Origin: Mucilaginibacter empetricola
GTDB taxonomy: Bacteria; Bacteroidota; Bacteroidia; Sphingobacteriales; Sphingobacteriaceae
Length of the DNA: 64,000 nt
Direction of reading: 5' to 3'
Assembly: GCF_024808665.1 (NCBI RefSeq)
Contig: NZ_JANUBZ010000009.1
Coordinates: forward strand, 124,001 to 188,000
The notes beneath the pieces were generated by a model, which did no database searches, was not told where the DNA came from, and saw nothing but the letters and a program-made list of their open reading frames with translations. Position numbers and translations under genes: made by a program. Below, piece after piece: positions 51,151-62,008 of the stretch (position 1 is the first letter of the stretch; every line of letters starts with the position of its first letter).

Positions 51151-52114
51151 AGTGTTTTTTATTGCGGATGATCTTATCCATCGTCCAGGTTATATCTTCT
51201 GTTTTAGCTTCCGATCTGATAGGGCAGTTAGGCATACTACAATAGTAACAGCACTCAGGTAAACACGGATCGGTGTGTATAAACAATTCCGTTTGGGTTA
51301 CTTCTTTATTTATCAGTTTATCAACCAATTTCACTTCATTGTGCACCTGTATAAGGTCGAAATAATTAGGAAGTGTTAGGTGACAGTCTATATGTAACTC
51401 ATGTCCATATTTCTGCGCTCTGAAATTATGAATATCAATCCATTCATCTCTCCGCTGCTCATTCAATACCTTTACAACTTCTGTTACAATAGCGAAATCC
51501 GTTTCATCCATCAAACCGGAAACTGACCTGCGGATAAGTTTGTACCCGCTATATAAAATATATGCAGCCACAAGTATGGATAAGGCGCTATCCAGCCACA
51601 TTATTTGGGTAAACTGAATCAGCAATAAACCAACAACTAAACCAACGCTGGTAACCATATCTGTTAGCAAATGCCTGCCATCAGCTTCAATAGTTATTGA
51701 TTTAAGCAGTTTACCCCTGCTAATCATATAATAACCTAATGCACCATTAATTACCCCGGTAATACCTATAATAAGTGCACCTGTCAACAAATCATGAATA
51801 ATGGTTGGGTAAAATATGCTATAAATTGATTTAATGATGATGATCACTCCGGCAATACCAATCAGCGAGCCTTCAATAAAAACCGAAAAGTATTCTACTT
51901 TACCGTGACCATAAGGATGGTTTTCGTCGCGTGGTTGTGAAGCCAGGTAGATGCTAAAAAATGCAAACGCACTGGCTAATACATTCACAATGCTCTCGGC
52001 AGCATCGGTAAGTACAAAATTGGATGCAGTTAAAAGATAGGCTCCAAATTTGGCAAGCATCAGGACTATACCGGTTATTAACGAAATGAGTATGATCCTT
52101 TTTTGCTCTTTCAA
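51143..52114 (-). CDS. Cation diffusion facilitator (CDF) metal transporter
   Basis: A 323-residue inner-membrane exporter with about six membrane segments. DAAESIVNVLASAFAFFS and ADGRHLLTDMVTSVG carry the D-x-x-x-D/H-x-x-x-D metal-site residues of the family, and the cytoplasmic domain follows. The C-terminus carries a Cys cluster, DPCLPECCYYCSMPNCP, an extra metal-binding element that most CDFs lack. Exports Zn, Fe, Mn or similar divalent metal. First gene of the operon with NUDIX, bioA and the ferritin-like protein. Confidence 0.9.
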   Translation of the reverse strand: MKEQKRIILISLITGIVLMLAKFGAYLLTASNFVLTDAAESIVNVLASAFAFFSIYLASQPRDENHPYGHGKVEYFSVFIEGSLIGIAGVIIIIKSIYSIFYPTIIHDLLTGALIIGITGVINGALGYYMISRGKLLKSITIEADGRHLLTDMVTSVGLVVGLLLIQFTQIMWLDSALSILVAAYILYSGYKLIRRSVSGLMDETDFAIVTEVVKVLNEQRRDEWIDIHNFRAQKYGHELHIDCHLTLPNYFDLIQVHNEVKLVDKLINKEVTQTELFIHTDPCLPECCYYCSMPNCPIRSEAKTEDITWTMDKIIRNKKHFE

Positions 52115-52248
52115 AATGATAATGTTTTGTGGCGCAAATTTAGGAATAATGGGGGTATTTGGGGACTTTAATTAGCAGCTTCACAGCTAATAGTTAAAAA
52201 AAAGTAAATAAATGATTAAGAACTAAGGACTAAGACTTTTGACTTTTC

Positions 52249-52256
52249 TATATTTG
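52249..52256 (+). promoter_or_regulatory. -7 type promoter box of the aminotransferase gene
   Basis: TATATTTG, exact TAnnTTTG, 20 bases before the ATG at 52277. Confidence 0.5.
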
Positions 52257-52276
52257 CCGCAATAACAAAAAATTAT

Positions 52277-53470
52277 ATGACTGCATTAAGTAACAGGATC
52301 AATAACCTGTCAGAATCCGCAACAATCAAGATGGCCAAATTGGGCCGCGAACTTGCCGCAAAAGGCGTTGATGTGATCAGCCTTAGTTTCGGCGAACCTG
52401 ATTTTCACACTCCTGAGCATATAAAGGATGCTGCGAAGCAGGCTATGGATAAGAATTTTACTTACTATTCGCCCGTAGCTGGTTATCCTGATCTGAGAAA
52501 AGCAGTTACTGTAAAGCTTAAAACAGAAAATAACCTGGATTATGATGCCAGCCAGATTGTGGTTTCAACTGGCGCCAAACAGGCTATTGCTAATGCTGTA
52601 TTGTGTTTGGTTAATCCTGGCGAAGAGGTAATTATCCCTACCCCTTACTGGGTTTCATACTCTGAAGTGGTAAAATTAGCCGAAGGTGTAAGTGTGTTTA
52701 TTGACGCACCTGTTGAACAGGATTTCAAAATTACACCTGCACAATTAGAAGCTGCCATTACGCCTAAAACAAAGCTATTTATGTTTTCATCTCCTTGTAA
52801 CCCTACAGGCAGTGTTTACAGCAAAAGTGAGTTAGAAGGTTTAGCAAAAGTATTTGAAAAACATCCGCATGTTTATATCATGTCTGACGAGATTTATGAG
52901 CACATCAACTTTGTTGATAAACATGAGTCTATTGCGCAATTTGATTATATTAAAGACCGTGTGGTTATCATAAACGGTTTTTCAAAAGCATTTGCAATGA
53001 CCGGCTGGAGAATCGGTTATACTGCATCAAACAAAGAAATTGCGGCAGCTTGTGACAAATTACAAGGACAAATTACATCTGGGACATGCTCTATTACCCA
53101 AAAAGCTGGTGTTGCCGCTTTAGAAGGTGGTTTAGAAAGCGTATTGCAAATGCGCGGAGAGTTTAAAAAACGCCGTGATATTGTTTATAAATTATTAAAA
53201 GAAATTGACGGGGTAAATGTGAACCTGCCCGAAGGTGCATTTTATTTCTTCCCGGACGTTACTTCTTTCTTCGGCAAAAGCTATAACGGTAAAGTTATTA
53301 ATGATGCTGATGAGTTGAGTATCTATTTATTGGAAGAAGCTCACGTTGCCACCGTAGGTGGTGATTCGTTTGGCGATAAAAAATCAATCCGCATCTCATA
53401 CGCAGCTGCTGAGAATACATTGATCGAAGCCGTTAAACGTATTAAAGAAGCTTTAGGGAAATTGAGGTAA
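52277..53470 (+). CDS. Aspartate-type aminotransferase (class I, PLP)
   Basis: A 397-residue aminotransferase of subgroup I-gamma/AspB type. ISLSFGEPDFHTPEHIK, YSPVAGYPDLRKAV, the PLP Lys237 in NGFSKAFAMTGWRIGY and the late IRISYAAAENTLIEAVKRI are typical. It transfers amino groups between aspartate (or other acids) and 2-oxoglutarate. Stands alone with its own promoter box; followed by a repeat-rich spacer. Confidence 0.9.
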   Translation: MTALSNRINNLSESATIKMAKLGRELAAKGVDVISLSFGEPDFHTPEHIKDAAKQAMDKNFTYYSPVAGYPDLRKAVTVKLKTENNLDYDASQIVVSTGAKQAIANAVLCLVNPGEEVIIPTPYWVSYSEVVKLAEGVSVFIDAPVEQDFKITPAQLEAAITPKTKLFMFSSPCNPTGSVYSKSELEGLAKVFEKHPHVYIMSDEIYEHINFVDKHESIAQFDYIKDRVVIINGFSKAFAMTGWRIGYTASNKEIAAACDKLQGQITSGTCSITQKAGVAALEGGLESVLQMRGEFKKRRDIVYKLLKEIDGVNVNLPEGAFYFFPDVTSFFGKSYNGKVINDADELSIYLLEEAHVATVGGDSFGDKKSIRISYAAAENTLIEAVKRIKEALGKLR

Positions 53471-53667
53471 GAGATTAGAGGCTGGAGGGTAGAGATTAGG
53501 AATTAAATTTCCCTGCGGACTTCCTATATTAAAAGATTAGAGGCTGGTGATTTGAGATTAGGAAATTTAATTTTCCATAATAACCTCTAGTCACCAGCCT
53601 CTTTTATTTGTCAGAAATCAAGAGTTGATTTTTTCAACTAATCTCTAACCTCCAATCTCTTATCTCT
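53470..53667. repeat. Nested inverted repeat (GAGATTAG type)
   Basis: An outer pair of 30-bp arms (53470-53499 and 53638-53667, 26 matches) encloses an inner 12-bp perfect pair (53539-53550 and 53591-53602, AGAGGCTGGTGA). GATTAGAGGCTGG occurs twice as a direct repeat (53473, 53535). A related short stretch (CTCTAATCTCTA type) is at 36961-36990. Confidence 0.75.
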
Positions 53668-53676
53668 AAATAATAA

Positions 53677-54240
53677 CTACAACCCAAAACCATAAGCTAA
53701 ACGTAAAGCAACCAGCCCATAGTTATTGCTTTGGCCTGAATAGTTTTCATAACGTACGCCTACATCCCAGTGTTTGGTAGCATAACCTAATGCAGGAGAT
53801 AAAATAAGCTTGGTGTCTTTATTAGCAAAGTTTTCATCTAATCCCTGAGGTAAAAAGGTTTTGGTTTCAATACCGGCACCTACTTCTGCACCTACATATA
53901 AATTTGAAGTATAGAAATATTTAATACCCGCTTTAATAGGCACCATACCTAACGATTGATATTTAATGTTCGTTCCGGGTTCATCCTTTCCAAAGAAGTT
54001 GTAATAACCGGATGTTAACGTAATGGCGAAATTATTTGATAAGCCATATTGTAATCTGGCGGTACCGCCTAATTCGGCATTTGAAAAATCATGGGCGCTT
54101 CCGGTTGCTAAACCGCCTTCAATGCCTACCCCAAATCTAAATTTATCAGGTGTTATTGTTTGTGCCTTCACATTAGTTGTCGAAAAGAATATAGCTGCGG
54201 CAGTTGCTGCGGTAGCTAAAAATTTAAAGGTGTTTTTCAT
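53677..54240 (-). CDS. Small outer-membrane beta-barrel protein
   Basis: A 187-residue exported protein with signal peptide (ending KAQ, residue 27) and alternating beta-strand pattern ending GFGL (a Leu rather than the usual terminal aromatic). It resembles porin-family barrels; ligand unknown. Confidence 0.75.
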   Translation of the reverse strand: MKNTFKFLATAATAAAIFFSTTNVKAQTITPDKFRFGVGIEGGLATGSAHDFSNAELGGTARLQYGLSNNFAITLTSGYYNFFGKDEPGTNIKYQSLGMVPIKAGIKYFYTSNLYVGAEVGAGIETKTFLPQGLDENFANKDTKLILSPALGYATKHWDVGVRYENYSGQSNNYGLVALRLAYGFGL

Positions 54241-54630
54241 CGTTGTGTTTTTCGTTAAGTGAATATTCGTATTGTATTAAACACAGTCCGGTTTACAAAT
54301 ATGTTGCCACGAGTGGCTTTGAAAATCGTAGAAAACCAATTTGCAATGCTTAAAATGAAGAATTAATAAATTTTTGACTGGAATTATCAGCTGCTTAATT
54401 ACTGATTATCAGGTGATTTTTAGGCTATTCTGAAAATGTTGTGGAGAGACCTGCCAAATGCAATAAAAATCGAAAATAATTATTCAATTGATTAATTTTT
54501 ATAATCTTAACAATAATTTATGCCCACAAAAAAGGCCAAATAGGGTCTTTTCAAACAATAAACTAACATTAAAACATTTTGCAAAAATGGCACTAAAGCA
54601 AAAAAGCTCCCATTTCAGGAGCTTCTTTGT
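54241..54630. other. Intergenic region, 390 bases
   Basis: AT-rich, no gene. Holds the terminator of the minus-strand efflux operon (54604-54624) and presumably the promoter of the beta-barrel gene; I see no other supported element. Confidence 0.6.
54604..54624 (-). terminator. Terminator of the efflux operon
   Basis: AAGCTCC (54604-54610) pairs with GGAGCTT (54618-54624); on the minus strand it is followed by TTTTTT. Confidence 0.8.
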
Positions 54631-57600
54631 TTATTCAACCGGATCGCCATGTTCCGGATCAGGTTTATAATTTTTGTTCAATTCCGCCAGCTTTTCCTTA
54701 CCGTATGCAAACCGTGTTATCATATAAAATAACACAGGTACAATAAATATAGCCAGTGATGTTGCGGCAAGCATACCGCCAAATACGGTCCAACCAATAG
54801 TTTGACGAGCCTGTGCACCCGCACCGGAAGCAAATACCAGCGGCAATACACCAAATATAAATGCCAGCGAAGTCATCAAAATCGGCCGTAAACGTAACCG
54901 TACAGCTTCCAGTACCGAGGTTTCCAAAGGCATACCCCGGTCAACACGTTCTTTAGCAAACTCTACTATCAGGATGGCGTTTTTAGCAGCCAAACCTATC
55001 AGCGTTATTAAGCCAATCTGCGCATAAATATTGTCGGCTATACCTTTTTGAAAAGTCAGAAATAAAATTGCGCCAAATGCGCCTAAGGGAACAGCTAAAA
55101 GAACGGAAAACGGAACCGACCAGCTTTCATACAGTGCTGCCAGGAATAGGAATACAAACCCGATAGACAACATAAATATATACACCGTGCTTGACCCAGA
55201 TAATAATTCTTCACGACTTAAGCCTGAGAATTCGTATCCAAAACCTTGGGGAAGCGTTTTATCGGCTACATCTTTCAAAGCTGTTAAAGCATCACCGCTG
55301 CTGTAGCCGGGCGCTGCGCCACCGTCAATTTCCGCCGAGCGGAATAAATTATAATGTGATATCAACGGTGCATTTTCAATTACTTTGTACGATGTTAAGG
55401 TACTTAAGGGAACCATCACACCCGATTGATTACGAACGAAATATTGCCCTATATTTTGAATATTAGTACGGTAATTGGTATCGGCCTGGGCCAAAACGTG
55501 AAACGTTCGTCCATACAAGGTAAGGTCGTTTACATAAGTACTCCCCATATAGGTCTGCAGTGCGGCATTGATATCTGCCACCGAAACACCTAATTTCTTT
55601 GCTTTTTCTCTGTCTATGGTTAATTGATATGCAGGTGTACTTGCCGTGAAGAAGGTAAAAGCTCTCGATATTTCGGGCCTCTTGTTAATTTCGCCTACAA
55701 AGTTTCTTAATGTTTTTTCAAACGTTTTGATATCTCCGCCGGCTTCTTTTTCTTCCAGAATGAACGAGAAACCACCTGTACTACCTAAACCAGGTATAGC
55801 CGGCGGTTGAATAACCACCACACTAGCTTCTTTATAGCGGGCCAGTTTCTTTTGCAGGTTAGCAATTATAGCGGTTATCTGATCTTTTTTATCTTCCCGC
55901 TGATCCCATGGTTTCAGCTGCACAAATATGGTGGCACTATTTGATTTACTTGCAAAACTTACAGCATTTAATCCACCAAGTGCAGCATAATGCAGTATCT
56001 GTGGTATACTGTCGAGTGTATGCATCATTTGATGCAAAACAGCTACAGTTCTTTGGGTTGATGAAGCTTCGGGCAAATCGAAGGTGACATAAATACGTCC
56101 GTCGTCTTCCAGCGGAATAAACCCGGTAGGCTTATTTTTAAAGAGCATAACGGTAGCCGCAATAATGCACACCAATATAATTACAATGAATTTTGAATGC
56201 TTGATACTCTTATCAACGCCGTTGCGATACCTGTTTGTTACCCTGCCAAACCATTCATTAAATTTAAAGAACAGTTTATCCAGTCCTTTTGATTTTTCAT
56301 CCAGTTTATGCGGCTTTAATATGAGGGTACATAGCGCTGGTGTTAATGATAGCGCAACAAAAGCAGATATCAGCACAGATATAGCTATGGTTATTGCAAA
56401 TTGCTGATAAAGCCTGCCCACAATGCCCGGTATAAAACCAACCGGAACAAATACCGCGGCAAGGATAAGCGCAATAGCAATTACCGGGGCCGAAATATCG
56501 GCCATAGCATGCGAAGTGGCCTCTTTGGGCGACATTCCTTCCTCATCCATATAATGCTGAACAGACTCAACTACCACAATGGCGTCATCCACCACAATAC
56601 CTATGGCCAGCACAAATCCAAATAAGGTAAGGGTGTTGATAGTAAAATGCAGCGGTATAAAAAATATGAAAGTACCAATGATTGAAACCGGGATAGCCAA
56701 TACGGGAATTAATGTTGTACGCCAGCTTTGCAAAAACAAAAACACCACAATAATAACCAGTACCAGGGCAATAATCAACGTTTCAATAACTTCGGCAACA
56801 GAAACCTTAACTACAGTTATTGATTCAAACGGAACTACGTAATCAACGTCAGTTGGGAACGATTTTTTAAGCTGTTCCATCGTAGCATAAACGTTATCGG
56901 CAGTTTCGAGCGCGTTGCTATTTGGTGCCTGATAAACCAACAGATAAGAAGCACGGCGGCCATCAACAAACGAATTACCTGAGTAATTGAACTTACCCAA
57001 TTCAACGCGGGCAATATCTTTTAAATGGACAATAGCGCCATTTCCCGGTGTTGTTTTTACTATAATATTCGAAAATTCTTCAGGTTTTGAAAGGCGTCCC
57101 TGCACCAACACGGTATATTCAAAAGGCTGTGCTTTTTCTTGCGGCGGCACGCCAACCACGCCAGCGGCAACCTGTGCATTTTGCTCATTTAATGCAGCGA
57201 GTACATCAGCGGCCGTCATACCTAAAGCAGCAAGTTTATCCGGCTTAAGCCAGATACGCATACTAAAATCATCGGCACGGGTAAAAACGTCTCCTACTCC
57301 TTTGGTGCGGGTAAGCGCGTCCTTTACAAATATGTTAGTATAGTTATCCATAAAGGTAACATCATGTGTTCCTTTAGGGGCAAACATGGCTACCAGCATC
57401 AATATACTTGGGTTACGTTTCCTGGTTATCAATCCCAAACGTTGCACATCCTGTGGTAATGATGGTGTGGCTATACCTACCCTGTTTTGAACATCCAATG
57501 CAGCTATATTGATATCAGTACCTACCTCAAAGTTGGCAGTCATCGTCATTTGGCCATTACTAGTGCTGTTGCTTTGCAGATAGGTCATACCCGGGGTACC

Positions 57601-57813
57601 GTTAACCTGCACTTCAATAGGCGTGGCTACTGTTTGCTCAACGGTTACCGCATCCGCACCGCTATAGGTACCGGTAATTTGCACGGTTGGTGGCGTAATT
57701 TCGGGATATTGGCCAATTGGGAGGCTTAATATGGATAAAATACCAACAACCACAATCACTATGGATATAACAATTGCTGTAACCGGTCTTCGTATAAAAG
57801 TATCTGCGATCAT
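54631..57813 (-). CDS. RND efflux transporter, inner-membrane permease (HAE1, AcrB/MexB-like)
   Basis: A 1060-residue pump with 12 predicted membrane segments. The proton-relay Asp pair is visible in GFVLAIGIVVDDAIVVVES. FFRRPVTAIVISIVIVV-like N-terminus (IADTFIRRPVTAIVIS) and LTALKDVADKTLPQGFGYEFSG are typical of HAE1 pumps. It exports drugs or other hydrophobic compounds. It is the last gene of the operon with adaptor and TolC-type protein. Confidence 0.95.
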   Translation of the reverse strand: MIADTFIRRPVTAIVISIVIVVVGILSILSLPIGQYPEITPPTVQITGTYSGADAVTVEQTVATPIEVQVNGTPGMTYLQSNSTSNGQMTMTANFEVGTDINIAALDVQNRVGIATPSLPQDVQRLGLITRKRNPSILMLVAMFAPKGTHDVTFMDNYTNIFVKDALTRTKGVGDVFTRADDFSMRIWLKPDKLAALGMTAADVLAALNEQNAQVAAGVVGVPPQEKAQPFEYTVLVQGRLSKPEEFSNIIVKTTPGNGAIVHLKDIARVELGKFNYSGNSFVDGRRASYLLVYQAPNSNALETADNVYATMEQLKKSFPTDVDYVVPFESITVVKVSVAEVIETLIIALVLVIIVVFLFLQSWRTTLIPVLAIPVSIIGTFIFFIPLHFTINTLTLFGFVLAIGIVVDDAIVVVESVQHYMDEEGMSPKEATSHAMADISAPVIAIALILAAVFVPVGFIPGIVGRLYQQFAITIAISVLISAFVALSLTPALCTLILKPHKLDEKSKGLDKLFFKFNEWFGRVTNRYRNGVDKSIKHSKFIVIILVCIIAATVMLFKNKPTGFIPLEDDGRIYVTFDLPEASSTQRTVAVLHQMMHTLDSIPQILHYAALGGLNAVSFASKSNSATIFVQLKPWDQREDKKDQITAIIANLQKKLARYKEASVVVIQPPAIPGLGSTGGFSFILEEKEAGGDIKTFEKTLRNFVGEINKRPEISRAFTFFTASTPAYQLTIDREKAKKLGVSVADINAALQTYMGSTYVNDLTLYGRTFHVLAQADTNYRTNIQNIGQYFVRNQSGVMVPLSTLTSYKVIENAPLISHYNLFRSAEIDGGAAPGYSSGDALTALKDVADKTLPQGFGYEFSGLSREELLSGSSTVYIFMLSIGFVFLFLAALYESWSVPFSVLLAVPLGAFGAILFLTFQKGIADNIYAQIGLITLIGLAAKNAILIVEFAKERVDRGMPLETSVLEAVRLRLRPILMTSLAFIFGVLPLVFASGAGAQARQTIGWTVFGGMLAATSLAIFIVPVLFYMITRFAYGKEKLAELNKNYKPDPEHGDPVE

Positions 57814-57861
57814 CTTTTTGTTTTTAGAAGAAAAATTGTGTCGTTACGATTGTTCCGTTTA

Positions 57862-59007
57862 TTATTTGGCAGTTTTGCCTGCCGGCTGTCCCGGAGTTTG
57901 TTGTGCCGGAATACCAAGCGTTATTTTGCCACCATCTTTTAGCCGCTGAAAACCTTCAGTAACAACCTTATCTCCAGCCTCAACACCCGATAGTATCACT
58001 ACATCGCCACCTATGCGTGGCCCTATTTTTACTTTATGTTGCTTTGCAATGGTATCCTGCGATACAAAAACAAAAAACTCGCCCATTTGCTCGGTAATAG
58101 CTTTGTATGGAATCTGCACCCTGTTGCCCGATGCGCTGTTCAATACGTTTAAAACACAGCTCATACCATCTTTTAATACATCATCTTCGTTAGGAAACTG
58201 TATTCTTACTTTAATAGTACCCGTACCGCTGGCGACGCCCCTATCAATAGCCAAAACCTGTCCCGGTTTATTATAGGTGGTTCCATCTGATAGGGTAAGT
58301 TTAAAGGTTGAATCGCTGCTTGATTTTTTTAACGCATAAAAACGACTGATATCCTGTTCATTTATTACCACATCAGCACCAATAGGGTGTTCGCTTGATA
58401 GTGTATTTAATAAAGTTGTGCCCGGCGAAATCTGTGCACCAAGCTTAACCTGTGATATACCAATCCGGCCGGTAAAAGGTGCTGAAATTATAGAATAGGA
58501 TAAATCTGTTTTGGCAGATAGTACTCCGGCCTTGGCAACGGCTACATCAGCTTTGCTTGTTTCATACGCTGCCTGCGCCTGGTCAACCGTTTGCCGGGCA
58601 ACAGCATCATTTTTGAGCAGCATAGTATAACGATCAATATCCTTTTGTGCCTTCACCAAATTGGCATTGGCGCTTTGTAAATTAGCTTCTGCCTGTTGGT
58701 AAGCAGCCTCATATTTGCGGCGGTCTATTTCATATAACTCTTTTCCTTTTTGAACAACATCACCCTCCTTAAAAAATATACCAGTAATAAAACCTGACAC
58801 TTCACTCCGCAATTCAACATAGTTTAATGCAACCACCGTGCCCTGATATTGATCATAATATACTGCTTCGGCTGTTTTTGCCGTTGCAACATTTACCGGG
58901 GTTGGCGGCAACGCTGCTGTTTGTTTCGTTTTAGTATGGCACGATGTCCATACCAACATAGCGAGTGATCCTGATAAGAGTATATTTTTTGTTTTCATAT
59001 GCATCAT
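57862..59007 (-). CDS. RND efflux periplasmic adaptor (membrane-fusion protein), lipoprotein
   Basis: A 381-residue lipoprotein (lipobox VWTSC) with the alpha-hairpin (about residues 100-170) and lipoyl/beta-barrel segments of AcrA/MexA-type adaptors (GFITGIFFKEGDVVQKGKELYEID, SAPFTGRIGISQVKLGAQIS). It joins the permease to the outer-membrane channel. The start overlaps the upstream TolC stop as TAATG; an ATG three codons later (58998) is an alternative. Confidence 0.92.
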   Translation of the reverse strand: MMHMKTKNILLSGSLAMLVWTSCHTKTKQTAALPPTPVNVATAKTAEAVYYDQYQGTVVALNYVELRSEVSGFITGIFFKEGDVVQKGKELYEIDRRKYEAAYQQAEANLQSANANLVKAQKDIDRYTMLLKNDAVARQTVDQAQAAYETSKADVAVAKAGVLSAKTDLSYSIISAPFTGRIGISQVKLGAQISPGTTLLNTLSSEHPIGADVVINEQDISRFYALKKSSSDSTFKLTLSDGTTYNKPGQVLAIDRGVASGTGTIKVRIQFPNEDDVLKDGMSCVLNVLNSASGNRVQIPYKAITEQMGEFFVFVSQDTIAKQHKVKIGPRIGGDVVILSGVEAGDKVVTEGFQRLKDGGKITLGIPAQQTPGQPAGKTAK

Positions 59008-60335
59008 TATTGAACATTAAGAGTGCCGAGTGATTTTTCGAGGTCTATTTTGCTGGATAATAACTGGAACAGCGCGTTGTAATAATTTAGCTCTGCGGTT
59101 TGCAGGTCTGATTGCGCAACAATAACATCCAAATAGGTTTTAATACCCTCCCGGTATTGCAGGCTAACTACTTTGTAAACATCCTTTGCCAGGTCAACGT
59201 TCTGCTTAATCAGTATCCAATTGGTGTAATTGCTTTTATACCCGGCCAGTGCCTGCACGTACTCGGTATTGATAGTATTTTTCGTATTTTCAATGTCAAG
59301 GTCGGTGCGTTCTACTTCCAAATGGGCCTTACTTAGGTTTTGAAGACGTTTGGTTCCCGTAAAAATCGGTAAGTTTAATGTAAGGCCGGCAAATAAACTG
59401 GGAATGGAATTGTTATATAAGGTCGAAAATCTATTGCTCAAATAATAAAGATCATATTCGCCATTGGCCGATAGTGAGGGTAAGAATCCCCATTTGTAAT
59501 AATTAACGTTTACGTTCTCCAAATTTCTTTGTGTTTGCAGCAAACGGTATTCTATGCGATTATTAACGTCGAGCATTTGATTGGTGTCGATGCTGGCTTC
59601 TTGCACGTAATGATTAGAATCGTAAGACAGTTTTAAATTATGGTCGGCTGATAAACCCATAATTTGTTTAAGGTAAGCCGTTTTGCTATTTATGGCTTCG
59701 GCTGTTTGTTTGCGTATGGCAAGCGAGTTATTAAGTGATATGGTGGCCTGTTTATAATCTGTTTTGTCAACCAAACCGGCCTGATATCTGTTATAAGCAT
59801 CTTTTAAGCTGCGTTGTAATCTTACAATATCCTCATTTAAAATATCCAGATCTTTTTGTGAAAGTAATACATCAAAAAAGGCTTTGCTGACGTCAGAAAC
59901 TACATTTATACGGCTGCTCACCGTGTTTTGCTGATAATATAAGCGGGAGTATTTGGCTGCTTTAGCTGCTTGTAAAACGTCATTATTGTAAATAACCTGA
60001 CTTGCTTGTAAGCTCAATGCAGAATATTCGTTTATATTTACACCCGATGCGGCAAGCGCAGGATCTGAAGCTACAGCGGCTGGGTTTCCTTTGAAATAAT
60101 GTTGATAAACGCCATTGGTATTAACCTGGGGTAACCAGGCAGATAGTCCAATGCGAATATCTTTTTCGTTAATTTCCTGATCAATTGATGCCTGTTTTAC
60201 CGCAGGCTGATTTTTTAGGGCAAAATCAACACATTGTTTTAAGGTAACAACAGAATCTGTTTTTTCCTGTGCAAAAACAACACAGGGTAAAGCTAATGTT
60301 AAAATAAAAACAAACGAGCGGCAAGGTTTTTTCAT
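59007..60335 (-). CDS. TolC-family outer-membrane efflux protein
   Basis: A 442-residue exported protein (signal peptide ending FAQ, residue 23) with the repeated TolC-type coiled-coil and barrel pattern (DLKQCVDFALKNQPAVKQA-like start, SYDSNHYVQ, YREGIKTYLDVIVAQSDLQTAELNYYNAL). First gene of the efflux operon. No TetR-type regulator lies next to it. Confidence 0.93.
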   Translation of the reverse strand: MKKPCRSFVFILTLALPCVVFAQEKTDSVVTLKQCVDFALKNQPAVKQASIDQEINEKDIRIGLSAWLPQVNTNGVYQHYFKGNPAAVASDPALAASGVNINEYSALSLQASQVIYNNDVLQAAKAAKYSRLYYQQNTVSSRINVVSDVSKAFFDVLLSQKDLDILNEDIVRLQRSLKDAYNRYQAGLVDKTDYKQATISLNNSLAIRKQTAEAINSKTAYLKQIMGLSADHNLKLSYDSNHYVQEASIDTNQMLDVNNRIEYRLLQTQRNLENVNVNYYKWGFLPSLSANGEYDLYYLSNRFSTLYNNSIPSLFAGLTLNLPIFTGTKRLQNLSKAHLEVERTDLDIENTKNTINTEYVQALAGYKSNYTNWILIKQNVDLAKDVYKVVSLQYREGIKTYLDVIVAQSDLQTAELNYYNALFQLLSSKIDLEKSLGTLNVQ

Positions 60336-61892
<1,557 letters not shown>

Positions 61893-61934
61893 ACCAAGTT
61901 TTCGCCATAAACCGGCCAAAATTTAATAAACAAT

Positions 61935-61969
61935 AAAACAATGACAGCCTAAATGCCTGTCATTGTTTT
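61935..61969 (+). terminator. Terminator after spt
   Basis: AAAACAATGACAG (61935-61947) pairs with CTGTCATTGTTTT (61957-61969) around a 9-base loop, then more T. Confidence 0.85.
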
Positions 61970-62008
61970 TTATGTTATAACAGATCATCCCATATTCTAA
62001 TCATTTAA

